Of a stretch of DNA of 64,000 nucleotides, positions 27,449 to 39,512 are shown piece after piece. The stretch covers positions 38,205,425 through 38,269,424 of the forward strand of contig CM076266.1 in assembly GCA_038380795.1 (NCBI GenBank), read 5' to 3'. Below the pieces are notes generated by a model. It was not told the origin of the DNA, searched no databases, and saw only the letters and a program-made list of their open reading frames with translations. Position 1 is the first letter of the stretch. Each line of letters begins with the position of its first letter. The position numbers were made by a program, and so were the translations under genes. Source of the DNA: Pyrocephalus nanus. Its lineage: Eukaryota; Chordata; Aves; Passeriformes; Tyrannidae.

Positions 27449-28552
27449 AGTAATAGATATTTATGCAAATAAAGAGGCAAGATCTATTTATACACATATG
27501 CACCCAGATGCCTGTGCATGTTTATTATAGTTGAACTGAAATTAGATAAGTAACATAAAAATCATCAAGCAACATTATAAAGATCAGTTAGTGCTTGAGT
27601 TTCAGCCAGGCTGGCCATAAAGTCAGGTAATAAAGCTGCAATGCTTTGAAAATGCCGATGTATTTGAAATGAGTTGTTCTATGTGATTAAAAGAGATGTG
27701 AGAGGTCAGGAGAACAATATCATCTAACACCATGTCTACACTGCAGACTTCAGTGAGCAGAGCTACCTCAACCAGAAGGATGAAGCTGTTTAATATAACT
27801 GACTGGTACAGCTGCACTGTCAGCCGTGCCTAAAGTGTTAATATATTTACACTGGTGTAAAGCTTGAGTTTTATAAACGTAACTTCTTTTACTTGCTGTT
27901 TTTCCTAGGCTGGTACAATACACAGATGTGCTAACACAACTGCGGCTCTAACACAAACACTTTCTGCAGCAGTAACACAGACAGAGTCAGAACCAGACAT
28001 GCTAGGAGTTTGACTGTTTCTACACTAAATACGTTACACCACTGACGCTCTCCGAACGCAAATGACCAGGGATTTGCGAGAAAAATACACCAAAGCTGCT
28101 CCATAAGCAAAACCCGAACAAAGTCTGCCATTCCAGGAGCGCAGCTGTACTGCTGAGGAACAGCACCTCTTCCTGCCTCTGCCCGCACACCTGTGCTAAC
28201 AGCGCCCATACCAACGGGCCTGTTCCCGCTGCTGCACCTCCCATCTCTTATTCCACCGCGTGCCTCGTGTGCACGTGACTTCCTCAGGTTCCATGGCTCG
28301 GTTTTGCCACCCGCGACCACTGGGATACCCGTAGGGCTGAGGCTGGGCTGCAGTCTGCTATCCCAAACTTGGCACTGGTAGTGCCAGAGGGCCGAGAGGG
28401 AGAGGGTCCGCACCGCGCTCCGAATGAAGCCTGCAAACACAACCGCAAGAAATTAACTCTCCCGAATACCACCCTGCACACCCACCACCCCCGGGACCCC
28501 GCCCCGCGGGAGAGGGCGGGGACGCCAGCCCTGGGCTTGGTAGGCGGGATAA

Positions 28553-28597
28553 CCAATGGACCAATCAGAAAGCGGCTTCCGGGAACTCTTATCCAAT
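28553..28597 (+). promoter_or_regulatory. CCAAT-box cluster with an ETS site
   Basis: CCAAT occurs at 28,553-28,557, 28,561-28,565 and 28,593-28,597, all on the + strand. CTTCCGGG (28,576-28,583) lies between the second and third and reads CCCGGAAG on the minus strand, an ETS/GABP core. The boxes lie about 140-180 bp before the TATAAA, a little farther out than the usual NF-Y position. Confidence 0.65.
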
Positions 28598-28733
28598 ACT
28601 GAACTTCTCCTAGCCCCCGGGGCGGAGGAGAGTAGCGGAGCGGAGCGCCATGTTTGATCCTGGTACGCGGTACCCTCACGCACAATGGCCGCCGGCAGCA
28701 ATCACGTGGCACTCAGTGCCCTCGAGGCGGGGG

Positions 28734-28739
28734 TATAAA
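28734..28739 (+). promoter_or_regulatory. TATA-like box (TATAAA)
   Basis: GGGTATAAAC sits in an otherwise GC-rich stretch, so the match stands out from local composition. If used, transcription would start near 28,762-28,770. That would give a 5' UTR of about 260-270 nt before the SKAP2 ATG at 29,030. Confidence 0.5.
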
Positions 28740-28757
28740 CATCGGGGGGGAGGTGAA

Positions 28758-28767
28758 GCGCATGCGC
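28758..28767. promoter_or_regulatory. NRF1 site (perfect GCGCATGCGC)
   Basis: An exact 10-bp palindromic NRF1 consensus, about 25-30 bp after the TATAAA and so at or next to the predicted start site. It is typical of CpG-island promoters. The ATG inside it (28,762) would open only an 11-codon frame ending at 28,797. Confidence 0.7.
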
Positions 28768-28815
28768 AATACCGGGGCGGGCGGGGCGAGCGGGTAGGAG
28801 CGGGGGAGCATCGGG

Positions 28816-28940
28816 AAGCCCCGCCTCCGACACAGTCCCACCGCTGCCGGGGCACAAGCCCCGCCTCCGCGAGGCTAAACCCCGCCCACATGGGAGAGAA
28901 GCCCCGCCCCTGTGGCGCGAAGCCCCGCCCCGTGTCGCGC
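28816..28940. repeat. Tandem array of GC boxes, about 21-bp period
   Basis: The block (A)A(G/A)CCCCGCC starts at 28,816, 28,856, 28,877, 28,899 and 28,920, giving spacings of 40, 21, 22 and 21 bp. A decayed copy near 28,834 (AGTCCCACCG) fills the 40-bp gap, so there are about six units. Each carries a GGGGCGGGG-like Sp/KLF box on the minus strand. A spacing of about two helical turns puts the boxes on one face of the DNA. The array lies between the predicted start site and the ATG, so it is probably transcribed as 5' UTR. Confidence 0.85.
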
Positions 28941-29087
28941 GGCCGTGCCGGGGTGGCCGGGGGCGTGTCCTGCGCGTGCTGCCGGTGGCGGGGCCGGCCC
29001 GGTGCGAGCGGCGCAGCCCCGCCCGCGCCATGTCCCGCGCTCCCGCCGGGCCCGCCGTGCCCGAGGACGTCTGCAGCCTCCTGGCAG
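28890..29087 (+). other. Overlapping upstream ORF, exon 1 part
   Basis: An ATG at 28,890 (C at -3, G at +4) opens a frame different from SKAP2 and runs past the SKAP2 ATG to the end of exon 1, exactly 66 codons. After splicing it would read nine more codons in exon 2 and stop at TAA 39,540-39,542. Its first part encodes a Lys-Pro-Arg-Pro repeat because the 21-bp GC-box units are seven codons long. It may lower SKAP2 translation; I do not claim a stable peptide. Confidence 0.45.
29030..29087 (+). CDS. SKAP2: SKAP2 coding exon 1 (N-terminus)
   Basis: Start of Src kinase-associated phosphoprotein 2, a cytosolic adaptor. SKAP2 works with FYB/ADAP and Src-family kinases in integrin signalling and actin control in leukocytes. 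The exon encodes 19 residues, MSRAPAGPAVPEDVCSLLA, plus one base. The PEDVCSLLA end aligns with human PEEIRNLLA, while the first ten or so residues are unrelated and Pro/Ala-rich. Human SKAP2 as I recall it has 22 residues here. The ATG has G at -3. An in-frame GTG at 28,976 would add 18 residues but is not expected to be used. The exon ends CTGGCAG|GTGAGG in phase 1, so the split codon G|AT restores the Asp that opens the DVETF motif in exon 2. Confidence 0.9.
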
Positions 29088-32000
29088 GTGAGGGCAGGAG
29101 GGAGGGCTTCCTTGCCGGGGGGCGGGCGGAGGGGATGCCGAGGGGGGCGGGCCGGCGGGGGTGTGCCGAGCCGGGGGAGCTGCGGCGTGCGGGAGGAGCG
29201 CTGCTTGGAGAACGGCGCAGGCGGAGCGCTGCTTGGCGAGCGCGGGGCGATCGCTTCCCCTGCACGGGCTCGGGGTCTTTCCCCCCGCGGTTCCCTCTCC
29301 CCGGTCTCTTCCCCTCCTCGTGCCTGTCCCTGGCACCCGCAGCGCCTCCGTTCCCTTTCGCGCAGGGGAGAAGGAGCGACCCGGCCCCCGGAGCCCGCGG
29401 GGGGTTGCGGTGTCGGGAGGCTCCGCCGGCGGTGCGTGGCTGCCGTGTGCGGGGTGCGGCCACCCGGGCACCCCGAGCCGCCCGGGGGAAGTGACTCCTC
29501 CCGGGATGTGCGGGCAGGGCCGACTGCCCGAACCAGCTGATAAGAAGTAATGAACTTCCTCGCTGAGCAGCTCACGGAGGGGATGCTGGAGTTGCTGGTG
29601 TGTTGCCTTATCAGTCACACACCTCTGACCGTGACTGCCCACGCTCTTGGGAAGCGTTGGAGCGTGGGAATGCGATGATGTCTCACCATGCAAGGTTGTC
29701 AGCAGTAGAGAATTCAGAATACGGGTGGTTGTCTTTTACCCTCAAGACTTTAATTTTTAAAGTTTTGTTTGTTTTGTTGTTCATTGAAATAAATTGTATA
29801 CTTAAAGTTTGGTTTTACTGTTATCTCTATTGAAAAGTTTACTGTCCTGAGAGCATTTTAGTTTCAGTGAGACTCTCTTTCTTTTGAAAACTTCTGCTTC
29901 TGCCACAGGAACTCGTGTAGCTCTGACTTAGCCATTCAAATTACCCATGCTTTTCGAAATCTTCCTTCTGAGGTCAAGCACTCAATTACATGTCTAGGGA
30001 GCTGCTAGAATCTAGCACAGTTAGTCACCTTCGAAGACTATTCTTTTTTTAACACTTTTGATTATAAGAGCTAATGCTTGAAACGTATTGTTCTCACCAC
30101 ATCTCATGTTGTGCCAGCTGCCTTAAGTGTTTCCTAAGTGCGGTTTCTAAGTATGTTATTTGCAGATCATAACATCTGTAGTAAAATTTGCATGGAAAGC
30201 CACTAGAAAAAAAAAAAAAAACAAAAAAAACACGGAAGCTTTTAATCCATTTTATCATGGAATAGATTCTAAATAATTTAGAAAAAAACAAGTATTACCC
30301 TTAGAGAGCCCTTCCAAACTTTGGTGATTTCTGAGGCATTATTGTGTTCTGGACTGTGTGATCAGATGAAGTGTGTCTATGTTTGTTTCAGTGCTAGTTT
30401 CACTGGGTGAAGCTTGTCTTGAAACACTTGAAAGTTTTAAGTGCTTTAAGAATTTTTTTTTTTTTTGAGAGGGAGAATGTGATGCAGAGGGGATATTCTG
30501 GGATTTTCAGCCTCATTTACACAACTTGTCTTTCTCCCTGTCTTTATCCAGTCTGCCACGGAAAGAGAGGCACAATAGTTTTTATTTTGAAGTGAAACTG
30601 AGAACACCTATTTTTGCTCAAAAGGGTTGTGTATATTTGCTTTCAGAGTCTCTATGATCAGCAGCCTAAGTTATATACAGATATCTAGTGTTTGTACAGT
30701 GTGTACAACTTCAGCTTTTCTGGAAGGAAATGAGATGGTTTCTCTAGTACTGTCTATAGAACTGAAATTAGGAAGACAATGAAATAATTTACCAATGATC
30801 TTTATTATTACTAATAGTAACTAATAGTTTGTAGATTTTAATTATTACTTTCAGAATTACCAAAGGGAAACAAATATAAGGATAATTAGGGTTATACAAT
30901 GTTAAAACTAAATAACCTGTTTAATTTAACATAAATGTGGCATTGCTTTTTACAGTTTGTGTGTGTTAGCCTCTTTTTTTTTTAAGGTTATCAGTCAAGT
31001 GAGTTAGAAAGTTAGAAACTACAGTAATCTAGGCTCCATGAACAGTTCTTTCACTGATATGTGTAGGATCTGGTAATCTTTAATTATGTAGTCTTCTGCT
31101 TCTTTTTGCTCAAATTATTCATGTAGTGAAGATGTATGGTAACTAAGGGAGGAAGGGAACTCTGTAATATCTTTACTATTCATTGAGAAACTCTTACACA
31201 ATGCAAAGACTGCAGTGAGTAGATAGTTATTAATTTCTGCATGCTCTTCTTCGAAGGTGCTTCTTAATGTATTATTATAATGGCTCACAGTTATTGATTG
31301 AGCACCTCTTTGAGATGAGGGACTATTGTTTTCCCATTGGTAAAATCATTGTAATAAACAAGATGTGATTGGGGGCGCAAAAAATAGTCAATGGTAGAAC
31401 AGAATTGGAATTCAAATTCACCTGCCTCCATGCTGTGCTGGTTTCTCTAGAAAATAACATGAGTTGGATGTCTATATTCAGTGGCCATTATGAGTGCCAG
31501 GCACTTCTTCATATCAGGTTCTGTTGAGAACATGCAGTTAATGGCTAGCAAGAAATACTGTTTTTTAGGCTGATATTCACTTAGCAGTGAAGCACTCAGA
31601 GGTACAATATCTCATAAATAAGCTCTTCTGCTCTTCTTCCTTTTCTTGGCCTTTTTGCCTACTATTTCCAACTTCTGCAACAAGTGGAGGAGTGATCATA
31701 TGGATTTCCTTATCCTTGCTTACTTTTGATTGATGGTTGGAGTATGTCCACCCACTATGCTGAACAAGTAGGGGTCCTACTGGAAAACATACTAAGTGCT
31801 CCCGTAGTTAAACATGGTGATAATGGGAATAAACACACCAGGGGATGAATTAAAGTTGCACAGGAAACTTTCTGACTTGTGAGTGCTTTACTTTGAACCT
31901 AAACAATATTGTATCTTTAACGCAAAACCAAATTCTGTCACACATGCTGGCAGGGTCATTGTAGTTGCATGTCAGTGGCGCTGAAATGTTCCAGGCAGAA

Positions 32001-32775
32001 ACACAGCTTGAGCCCAGGGCTAACTGCATTAGCTGGAAACAGGAGGAAGCTGTTTCTGTAAAGTTGAAGGGGAAAGGTCAGTGTGGCAACAGGCTTATTG
32101 CAGAGGATTACTGTGATTGCACAATCCCATCCTGTCTCCTCTGACTTGTTCAAGTGGTGGGAGGGAAACACTGGAGACAGAAACAGTGTCCTCTGGTCAT
32201 GAGATGAACTTCTGGTGGGAGGAGAAAGTAATTTTGGTGCTCTGTTATCTCCTCCTTTACATGTGGGAGATGTGTGGTAGTGTACGTAACTTCTTAATTC
32301 CCTACCCGAATCCCTGCACCTTCTAGATGATGCTTGAGATTTTGGAATTTGGTGAAGGAAGCCCAGCCCCGCTTTGTCTTTTTTTCTTTTGGAAAGGTGT
32401 CCCTTGTTGTGTTTATGTGTTGAGGAGCATCTTTTTGTGGGCGTTTGGCAAAGTGGAACGTTACTTTTTTTTTTGTTGCCTTAAATTCTTATTGGTTACG
32501 TAGATTGTTAGAGGCCTGCTCACTTTTATTTTTCCTTCCTCTTTTATGCACAATCTAAATTTTGTCTTGTCCGTAGCTGAGAAGGAGTTCAGAGGCTGCT
32601 TCTTCTCCAAGGGCATATTATTTCTTTTGTCATGTAAATCAGACTGGTGGCTTCAGTCATTTTGATTGAAAAAAAAATTCTTGAGTTCTTTCTTCAATCT
32701 TTATTGAGTAATAAAGATTCAGTTGGAGGTAAGACTTCTTTATTTTTTAAAAAAATTTGATGGTGTCATGATCAT

Positions 32776-32790
32776 TATATATATATATAT
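32776..32790. repeat. (TA)n microsatellite
   Basis: About seven TA units within intron 1. Confidence 0.75.
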
Positions 32791-35700
32791 GTATCATTTG
32801 TATCTTTTCCCCTCTTCTTGGAACTCTTGAGTATAGTGTGGGTAGTATTGTGCTTTTTTTTTTAAATTTAGTTTTCCTTTCATACTTCGCAGTATTTCTT
32901 GTCCAAGTCTTCTGTATTCATATTTTAAAAGTTATAAATATTTTTTGTTATTAAAATGTAATAAATTTTTCTCTAGTTCATATGGAACCTTATTTTCCAT
33001 CCTAATATCTATTTTCCTTGTTCTATTAAGCAAAACCCCCAAACTAAACGGAAACCAAAGTCCTTGCCCTAGAGATCATCTCTGCCCAGATATTATTCAG
33101 TTTGTTTAAGTGCTGAGTTGTATTGTCCAAATCGCCTTTTTCAGTGTGATTCCTCTGATTTTTTTCTTCCAATTAATATTGTTTGCCTACTTGGTTTAGT
33201 TGCATCTTGGAAATAGCATGCAGAAAAGGGCAAGGCAAGAGAAACACAAGACAATGCATCCAGTGCATGAGTTTAATTTAGCTTATCTTTAATTTTTGGA
33301 TGCTACGGTAGTTATATTTACCCTTGATACCCAGAAAATGAACAGTCCTTTTTCATCTTCCATGTCAACTGTTCCTGGACTTGCTCCTTACATACTTGTC
33401 ATAGAAAAAGCCCCCTAGGTACAATATAGCTCTTCTTCATTGGCTGGTTCAAATTTAAAAGAATATTGTTGTTTAAAACTTTACTCTTTTTTTGAAGTAT
33501 CATTTTCATGTTTCCAAGGCTTTAACAAATAACCAGTTCTTGCTGAAGAATCCATCTGTACAAGGTAAACCAGGGTGATTATTGTAGACATCTTTTAAGT
33601 AGTCATATATTTACAGCTTTGGTAATATGTATGTATTTCAATAGTAATGGATTAAGAATAGAAACAGTGAGGTGAAAAAAATGCACAGAGGGATTCCTGG
33701 TAAGAAATAACCTCCAGTGATTTGAAACATAGTTCAATTGTCTCTGCCATAAATTTGGGAATAAGTGTCATATACGGGTGATAAAAATGGCATAGGCTAT
33801 TTTTTATATACTCATTATTCACTTAGTTTGTCTTTTTCAATTAACATGGAGTCTATCTTTCTCATCTGACTGGGTTTACGTTTCTTTCATAATCATATGT
33901 CAACAAACCGTAATAGATGCAGCATAATGTGGCATACAGTGTAAATCTTTAGCTTAATCCTTAACATTTTTTATTATAGTTCATTTGGAATTACTTTGTA
34001 ACTTGATCATGATTTGTATTGGTGGGTTTTTTTTGTGATATAGTTAATATACAGCTTTATCTTTTCCCACCTCTTTAATGTAGAGAGAGGATGCTCAACT
34101 ACTCAACCAATGACATTAGACATATATAGTCTTTGATTATAATTTGTCTTCTTTAATCTCTTAAAAGAGATGTCGTATCTGTTTACTTCATTTGAAGACT
34201 CTTAGCAGATTGTGTCTACTTCTGCTTTCTAAATCACTAATAAAACTGTTCACCATCAACATTTTTCATGATACTTTGTGTGTGTTGACACAGCAACAAA
34301 ACTTTGCTTTTGGGGATTTAAGGTTCAGCACTTTCTAAAGACAGTCTTTTCCAGGACTTTGCACTAAAAGGAATGCTCACCCTCTTGTTAGGTTGGATGA
34401 ATGTGGTATTTTTAGACATCTTGGAGTTTCAGTCCAAGATTATTTTACATCATGTGTTCTGTTTCTGATTAGGTGTATATATATTTAAAAGGCAATTTAG
34501 CAAACTCTGGAGAGAGACTTGTAAGTATAGTTGGGAAGGCAGGGGGAGAGCAAAAGCACAATCCTCAAATATTTCTTTATGCAAGAGAACAGGCAGTGAC
34601 AGATATTGCTTGATAGTTTGTCTTCAGACCTGTTCTCTATTAATGAATCACATGAAAAATTTGAAATCAAATTAATTAATTGCTTTCTAATGCCAGCCCA
34701 TGTAAAGCTGAAAAATACATGGCAGTCTGTTTAATGTTGGTCTCCCTCGGACAGTGTGTGTGTAACAAATGTGCCTAGCTTGCAGCTACCTTCCAAATTT
34801 CTCTGGCCTGCCTTCCCACATTCTCTGGCTGGCAGCTGGCTTCTGGCTCTCTCTGTCCTTGAGGTGGAGGAGAGAGATGGGAAAAGGCTGGTGGCTGGAG
34901 GAATTGTTCAGCCAACCTGTTATTGCCTTTATGTGTGACTGGTAGTACCTCTGGTGGGTTACCCCATGCAAGTGACCCTTGTCATATGATGGATGCATGT
35001 CCAGCCTTGGAACAGGGGCTTGCATTCTCCTTGGGTCATGGAGAGGGAGCTGTGTGTGTGCCCTGCTATATGTGTGGAAACACACCCATCTCATCACCAG
35101 TTTCTGATTCTTCTCTTGTCATTTGCATGGTGTGAACTCATGTGTCCATGATGAAGTGACTAACTTTTTGATAACGTGATTGGACAATGTTTTGGTTATC
35201 TGCTGGAGGAGAGGAGAAAGGAAGTCCCAGCAAACAGTGTTTGGGTGCCTCTATAAGAATCTATTTGACCCACCCTGACACAAAATTGAGGTAGTTCTTT
35301 ACTAAGTATGTTTGTTTATTAAGTGTGACTTCTAATTACAATATTAAACCCTGTAAACAATAATAGTGCTATGATTTGTTATGATTAGCACTCTTTAACA
35401 CAGCACTTGCTTTGGGCTAAAAATTTACAATGTTCTTGAAAAATTCCATCTGTGTGTTTTCAGCCTTCATTAAAGAAAATAGCTCCAAAGACTTTAAAAC
35501 AATTAAAATCTTGCAGTGTTGTCTGTTTATAATCATTGAAGTAAAGAGAACCATAAACTGTTTTAACAGTGAAATGCAAAATAAATCTTAGCTTTTCTCC
35601 TTGTAGAAGAAATGTAGCTGAAAATAAGATTAAAATGGCATTTTAGCTAATTCTGTGAAGTGGCACTTAAGCTTTGAACTGTATGAGCTCGTTGAAGTGG

Positions 35701-38451
35701 ACAGAGCAAGCCTGTGGTGTGACTTCCCTTTTGTGTCAGTTAGTAACCTGTATTGACAGAGCATTTTATGGATCTTTCAATTTGGTAGTTTTTACTCATT
35801 TCTGCAGGCAAATGATTTTTCTGGGGGAGGGTGCAAAGAAATTTAACATCATGAGAATTAAGAAACAGAGCAACAAGTAGGGGTATTCAAGCTATCAGGC
35901 AGTCTAATACAAGCTTAAGAAAAGTTAAGATGTGATAAATAGGTTTCCACAGTTTATTTCTCAGGGGTTTTTAAGTGTTATCATTGGGATTTTAGTGTTT
36001 TCATTGGGAACAGCAGAGTGTCTGCAATGTGTGATACTAAATTAGCTACTCAGTTTGTTAGGATGAATTTATGGAAATGTGTAATTGATTAGTTAAAATG
36101 CTTTTAAATTAGAAATGTGTACAGAGGGATTTTCTTTTTGGAGTTGATCTTTTATTCCTTTTTAAATTCCTTAATGGATCAACTGCTGAAGCATGAGACA
36201 CATCTACACTCAAGTGCTTGTGACTAGTAGTTTCATTTTCTGTATAATATTAACCTAGCAGAGGAGAGATCAAGTTGTGGATCATCCTGGAGAAGGAAGA
36301 GCAAGTAGGTGACCAGACTTGTAGTGAAAAATGGGTAAATTTTGCTGCTTCTGTTTGAAGTTCACTGTATGAAGCTTGGATCTGTCATACTGAAGTCCCA
36401 AATTCTATTCTCATTCCAAGGTAAATCACTTTGTGCAATGTCTGAGAAATTACAGGAATATTCCCTTATGTTAAGCCAGTGATATAAAGCTTTCTTTAAC
36501 AGCAGGGACTGCTCCTTCCATATTCTTCCACAGTGTGGAAGTACAGGTAGTGAAGAGATGATCGTAACTTAGAACTTGCTGGCTTCTTGTCCAGAGGAGC
36601 TTAGGATGTTACTCATCTTGTGCATCTGGCACATCTTGGATGGATTTACAGCACTAGATATGTGGCTTGAGCAAGATATGTATTTAAATAAATTTAAAAA
36701 CATTCTGTGTAATTGTGAGTAGATAAGAAAAATCTATGATACAGTAAAGTATATTTTCAGGTAAACTGATTCTTTAGCGTCCTGTTGAAGATCATGTGTA
36801 TGTCAGGTCTGTCTTCATATTTTGGGGTTGTGATGAATCAAGCCATATGTTTTTTCTGGACATATGGAAGTAATATTGTTCCATGATGAGTACAATGCTT
36901 TCTGACTGTGGATGCCTAACCTCTGAGAATTAGTTTTATCATCTCATGGGAGAGGGAAGCCATCCCAGTGGTGTCTTCTCTGTAACTGCTGCTATTTAGA
37001 AACAACAAATTTGTCAGGATCTTGTGCATGCCTGCTCTGTTCCTGTCTCTCTCCTTTGCCTGTCTCTTCCAACTCTATGTGAACTGAAAATAAATGCAGC
37101 ATCTACTAATGCCCTGTCCCTCCATGGCTGAAAATTCTCTATTATTTCTGCTTTAGAAGTCCAAGGTTTTTTGGAAAACAACAAATTCTGACAGCAGTGT
37201 AGTTAGTCCTCAAATTTCTGTATTTACAGTGTATTTTAATCTGGAAGTGGTAATTCTTGCTTATGATAGTCAACTGCTTTTCTCTTCCCCACATACTCCC
37301 TAATTATCTGAATATTTGTATTTGAATAAAGATTTGAGAGTGAAAACCTGAGATTCTGAGATCTGAGAATTCTCACTTAGGTTTTGAGCTTATCTTTTCC
37401 AAGTAAAGAAGTCCTCTGAGTTTAAATGAAGACTTCTGAAGCCAAATTCTGTGATTAATTAGTGTCCAAACGTTAATTTGCAGGCATTGCTCCTGATTTA
37501 TAAACATGACTAATTCCTCTAAATTTTTGCATATTGATGCCTAGATAGAACTTTGAAGCTGCTATATAATTTTTGAAATAAATATGTAAAAGTATGAAGG
37601 AACAAATATTTCGTCAGGCTGTCCCTCTTGGAGTCAAACGTTGGTCTGTACTGAAAAATCCTGTTAGGTTTCATTGAGAGAAAAACTGTTGATGGTTTTT
37701 GTTTTTGCTCTCAGTAGTAAAAATATCAGGTTTTTTGACCCATTTTGTAGTTGGTCAGCGTCTTTGGATTCTCTTAAGTCCTCATCTGGCAGCTTGACTG
37801 GCAATTCCAGTCACTGGAATTTATGAAGGTGTGTACTTTTTCCATGGGTTAGGACAGAATCTGGGGGTGCTTGTTGTATGGCAGAGAGGCTGTTTGGGGT
37901 GTGTCTGGAGGATTCATTAATAGACGTTAAGTGCCTTTCCTTCTGTCCTTTTAAAGAAAGAATGCCATAGAACTGAGTGAGGGTCTCCCCAATTTGGAAC
38001 TTCACTGGAAAATATAATGGGGAAGATTCTCTGTCGTATGAGGAGAGGGAACAATATCATTCTTCAAAACTCCGAAGTGCTTTAAAAATGTATATTTTTG
38101 CCACACTTTGTGAAGACAGAAATCTAAACAACTAAATAATAATCTGATAAATTACTTATAAAGAACAATGTCTTTGTAGTAGCTATGCTAGTGTTCTCAA
38201 AGGGTAACTTTTAACTTGTTTTCTTGCAGCCTGTAATATAAAGTGTGATATGTTTCTGTTTTATGAAAAAAAGCAGGCAATTAAGTTTTTAATTTAGGAA
38301 ATCTGCAGTAAATATTCATGCAAACATTTGAGAACTTAGCTGGCTGTTTGATATTTCTGTGTTAAAATGAAATATCTCATCTGATTGAAAAAGTTAGAGG
38401 ATTAAAATAGTACTATCCATGTCTATTTGCATCTACATAGAGTGAGCCAAA

Positions 38452-38520
38452 GTGTGTATGTGTATATGTAGCTACCTATCTATATCTATCTCTATATATG
38501 TGTGTGTCTGTGGGGGGTGG
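38452..38520. repeat. Compound TCTA / TG simple repeat
   Basis: Interrupted CTAT/CTCTATAT units followed by TGTGTG and a G run, inside intron 1. It is a degenerate microsatellite. Confidence 0.65.
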
Positions 38521-39512
38521 GCAGGCACTGTGTGAGGGTGTTTTTTTACTTATGTTTACTTGCTCTTATTCAATGAGCAGTTATCTGTATTATCACGCTG
38601 TACAGGTGAGACATTTAAGTTAACAAGCAGGATTTTCTGGTTGTATTTCTACTTGTCTGTTTTCAGGATGGTTGTATGTTGATTGGTAACTGTAAGAAAA
38701 TTTTAAAGTTGTCTATTCCCATTGTTTTTGTTAATGAAGAAAACATACTGCTAGAGGAGTTACACTCCCTCAAATTCTCGGACACTGCATTGTTTTTATC
38801 CTGTGGAATGGATATTGGCCATATTAAAAGAACCGTGGTAACTTTTATGGAATGCTTTGTTTCTACACAACTATATAAATCTATCATCTGTGTAAGAATG
38901 AAGAATTACAGTGCAGGTTAGAGCCTTACTTTGTGATTCTACAAGTGCATGTGTGCTTAATTTCAAGTACACTGTTGAGCTTGACTCTTTTGATATGGTT
39001 ATTGTGCCTACCTAGTTGTTTTCAAGATTAAGGCTTTGGATATGAATCTTAAGTCAATCAGGGAGTTCAGAGGCAATGTGAGAACACTTGAAAATACTGT
39101 AACCAGTAAGTGACCTATATTAGGAGCTGGGTAATTGTTACTGCTCAAATAATGAATTACTCAACCATCTCTGAAACCTGAACTTCTGAAATAACATGGC
39201 AGGAATACATGAATAAAGGCTATACTGATGTTTTAGCTTTATCTCTTACTTTAGGTGATGGAAAGTAATTGTTACAGTACTGCAATTTATTAGGACTTAC
39301 ATAGCATAATTAAGTGAGCAAGAATCAAATGTCACCATAGGATTTGCTGTGCTCAGCATAAGTAGATAGGGAATAAATGTATCCCATTTAGACTCTGAAA
39401 TGAGTGTTAACTATGCTATGTGTAGGACTGAAAATAATTTTCTTAGTTTTTTCAGAGTAGTATCAGAACAACTCATTACAGCACTATTTTATCTTTTTTT
39501 TTTCTTTATTAG

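Larger units (their letters stand above)
20401..28180. other. Intergenic DNA upstream of SKAP2, part 4 (no gene recognised)
   Basis: Non-coding DNA running up to the SKAP2 CpG island. It contains a 12-bp perfect hairpin (20,575-20,613), a homeodomain-site-rich patch (20,671-20,706) and a short tandem repeat (27,377-27,448). The longest frame is 145 codons on the minus strand (21,818-22,255). It has no recognisable domain and no CpG promoter next to it, so I treat it as a chance ORF. Confidence 0.55.
28180..29530 (+). promoter_or_regulatory. SKAP2: CpG-island promoter of SKAP2
   Basis: Base composition changes abruptly from AT-rich to strongly GC- and CpG-rich around 28,180-28,450 and falls back by about 29,530. 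The SKAP2 start codon lies inside the island. Visible elements, in order, are a CACGTG E-box (28,272), three CCAAT boxes (28,553; 28,561; 28,593), CTTCCGGG as an ETS/GABP site (28,576), a YY1-like site (28,645-28,655), a second CACGTG (28,703), TATAAA (28,734), an NRF1 palindrome (28,758) and a GC-box array (28,816-28,940). This is a housekeeping-type promoter with an added TATA-like box. CpG islands are often bidirectional, so a minus-strand non-coding transcript is possible but not shown. Confidence 0.9.
29088..39512 (+). other. SKAP2: SKAP2 intron 1 (about 10.4 kb)
   Basis: The donor is GTGAGG at 29,088. The acceptor is a long T-rich tract followed by TTATTAG at 39,512. The first 440 bp still belong to the CpG island; the rest is AT-rich. 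Simple tracts are A-rich at 30,207-30,230, T14 at 30,453-30,466, a (TA)n near 32,776-32,790 and a mixed TCTA/TG stretch at 38,452-38,520. A GC-richer patch (34,750-35,110) gives short frames on both strands with no recognisable protein. No other gene or complete mobile element was recognised. Confidence 0.85.

Noticed and set aside
27136..27480. 114-codon minus-strand ORF with Tyr-Glu-Asn repeats
   Set aside because: The repeats are produced by the TTCTCATA tandem repeat.
28976..29029. In-frame GTG start that would extend SKAP2 by 18 residues
   Set aside because: GTG starts are very rare in vertebrate nuclear genes, and the ATG at 29,030 has G at -3 and gives a length close to human SKAP2.
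28650..29575. Long open frames of about 250-300 codons on both strands across the CpG island
   Set aside because: GC-rich DNA has few stop codons. The frames overlap on both strands, are Pro/Arg/Gly/Ala-rich and run straight through a clear splice donor. Only exon 1 matches a known protein.
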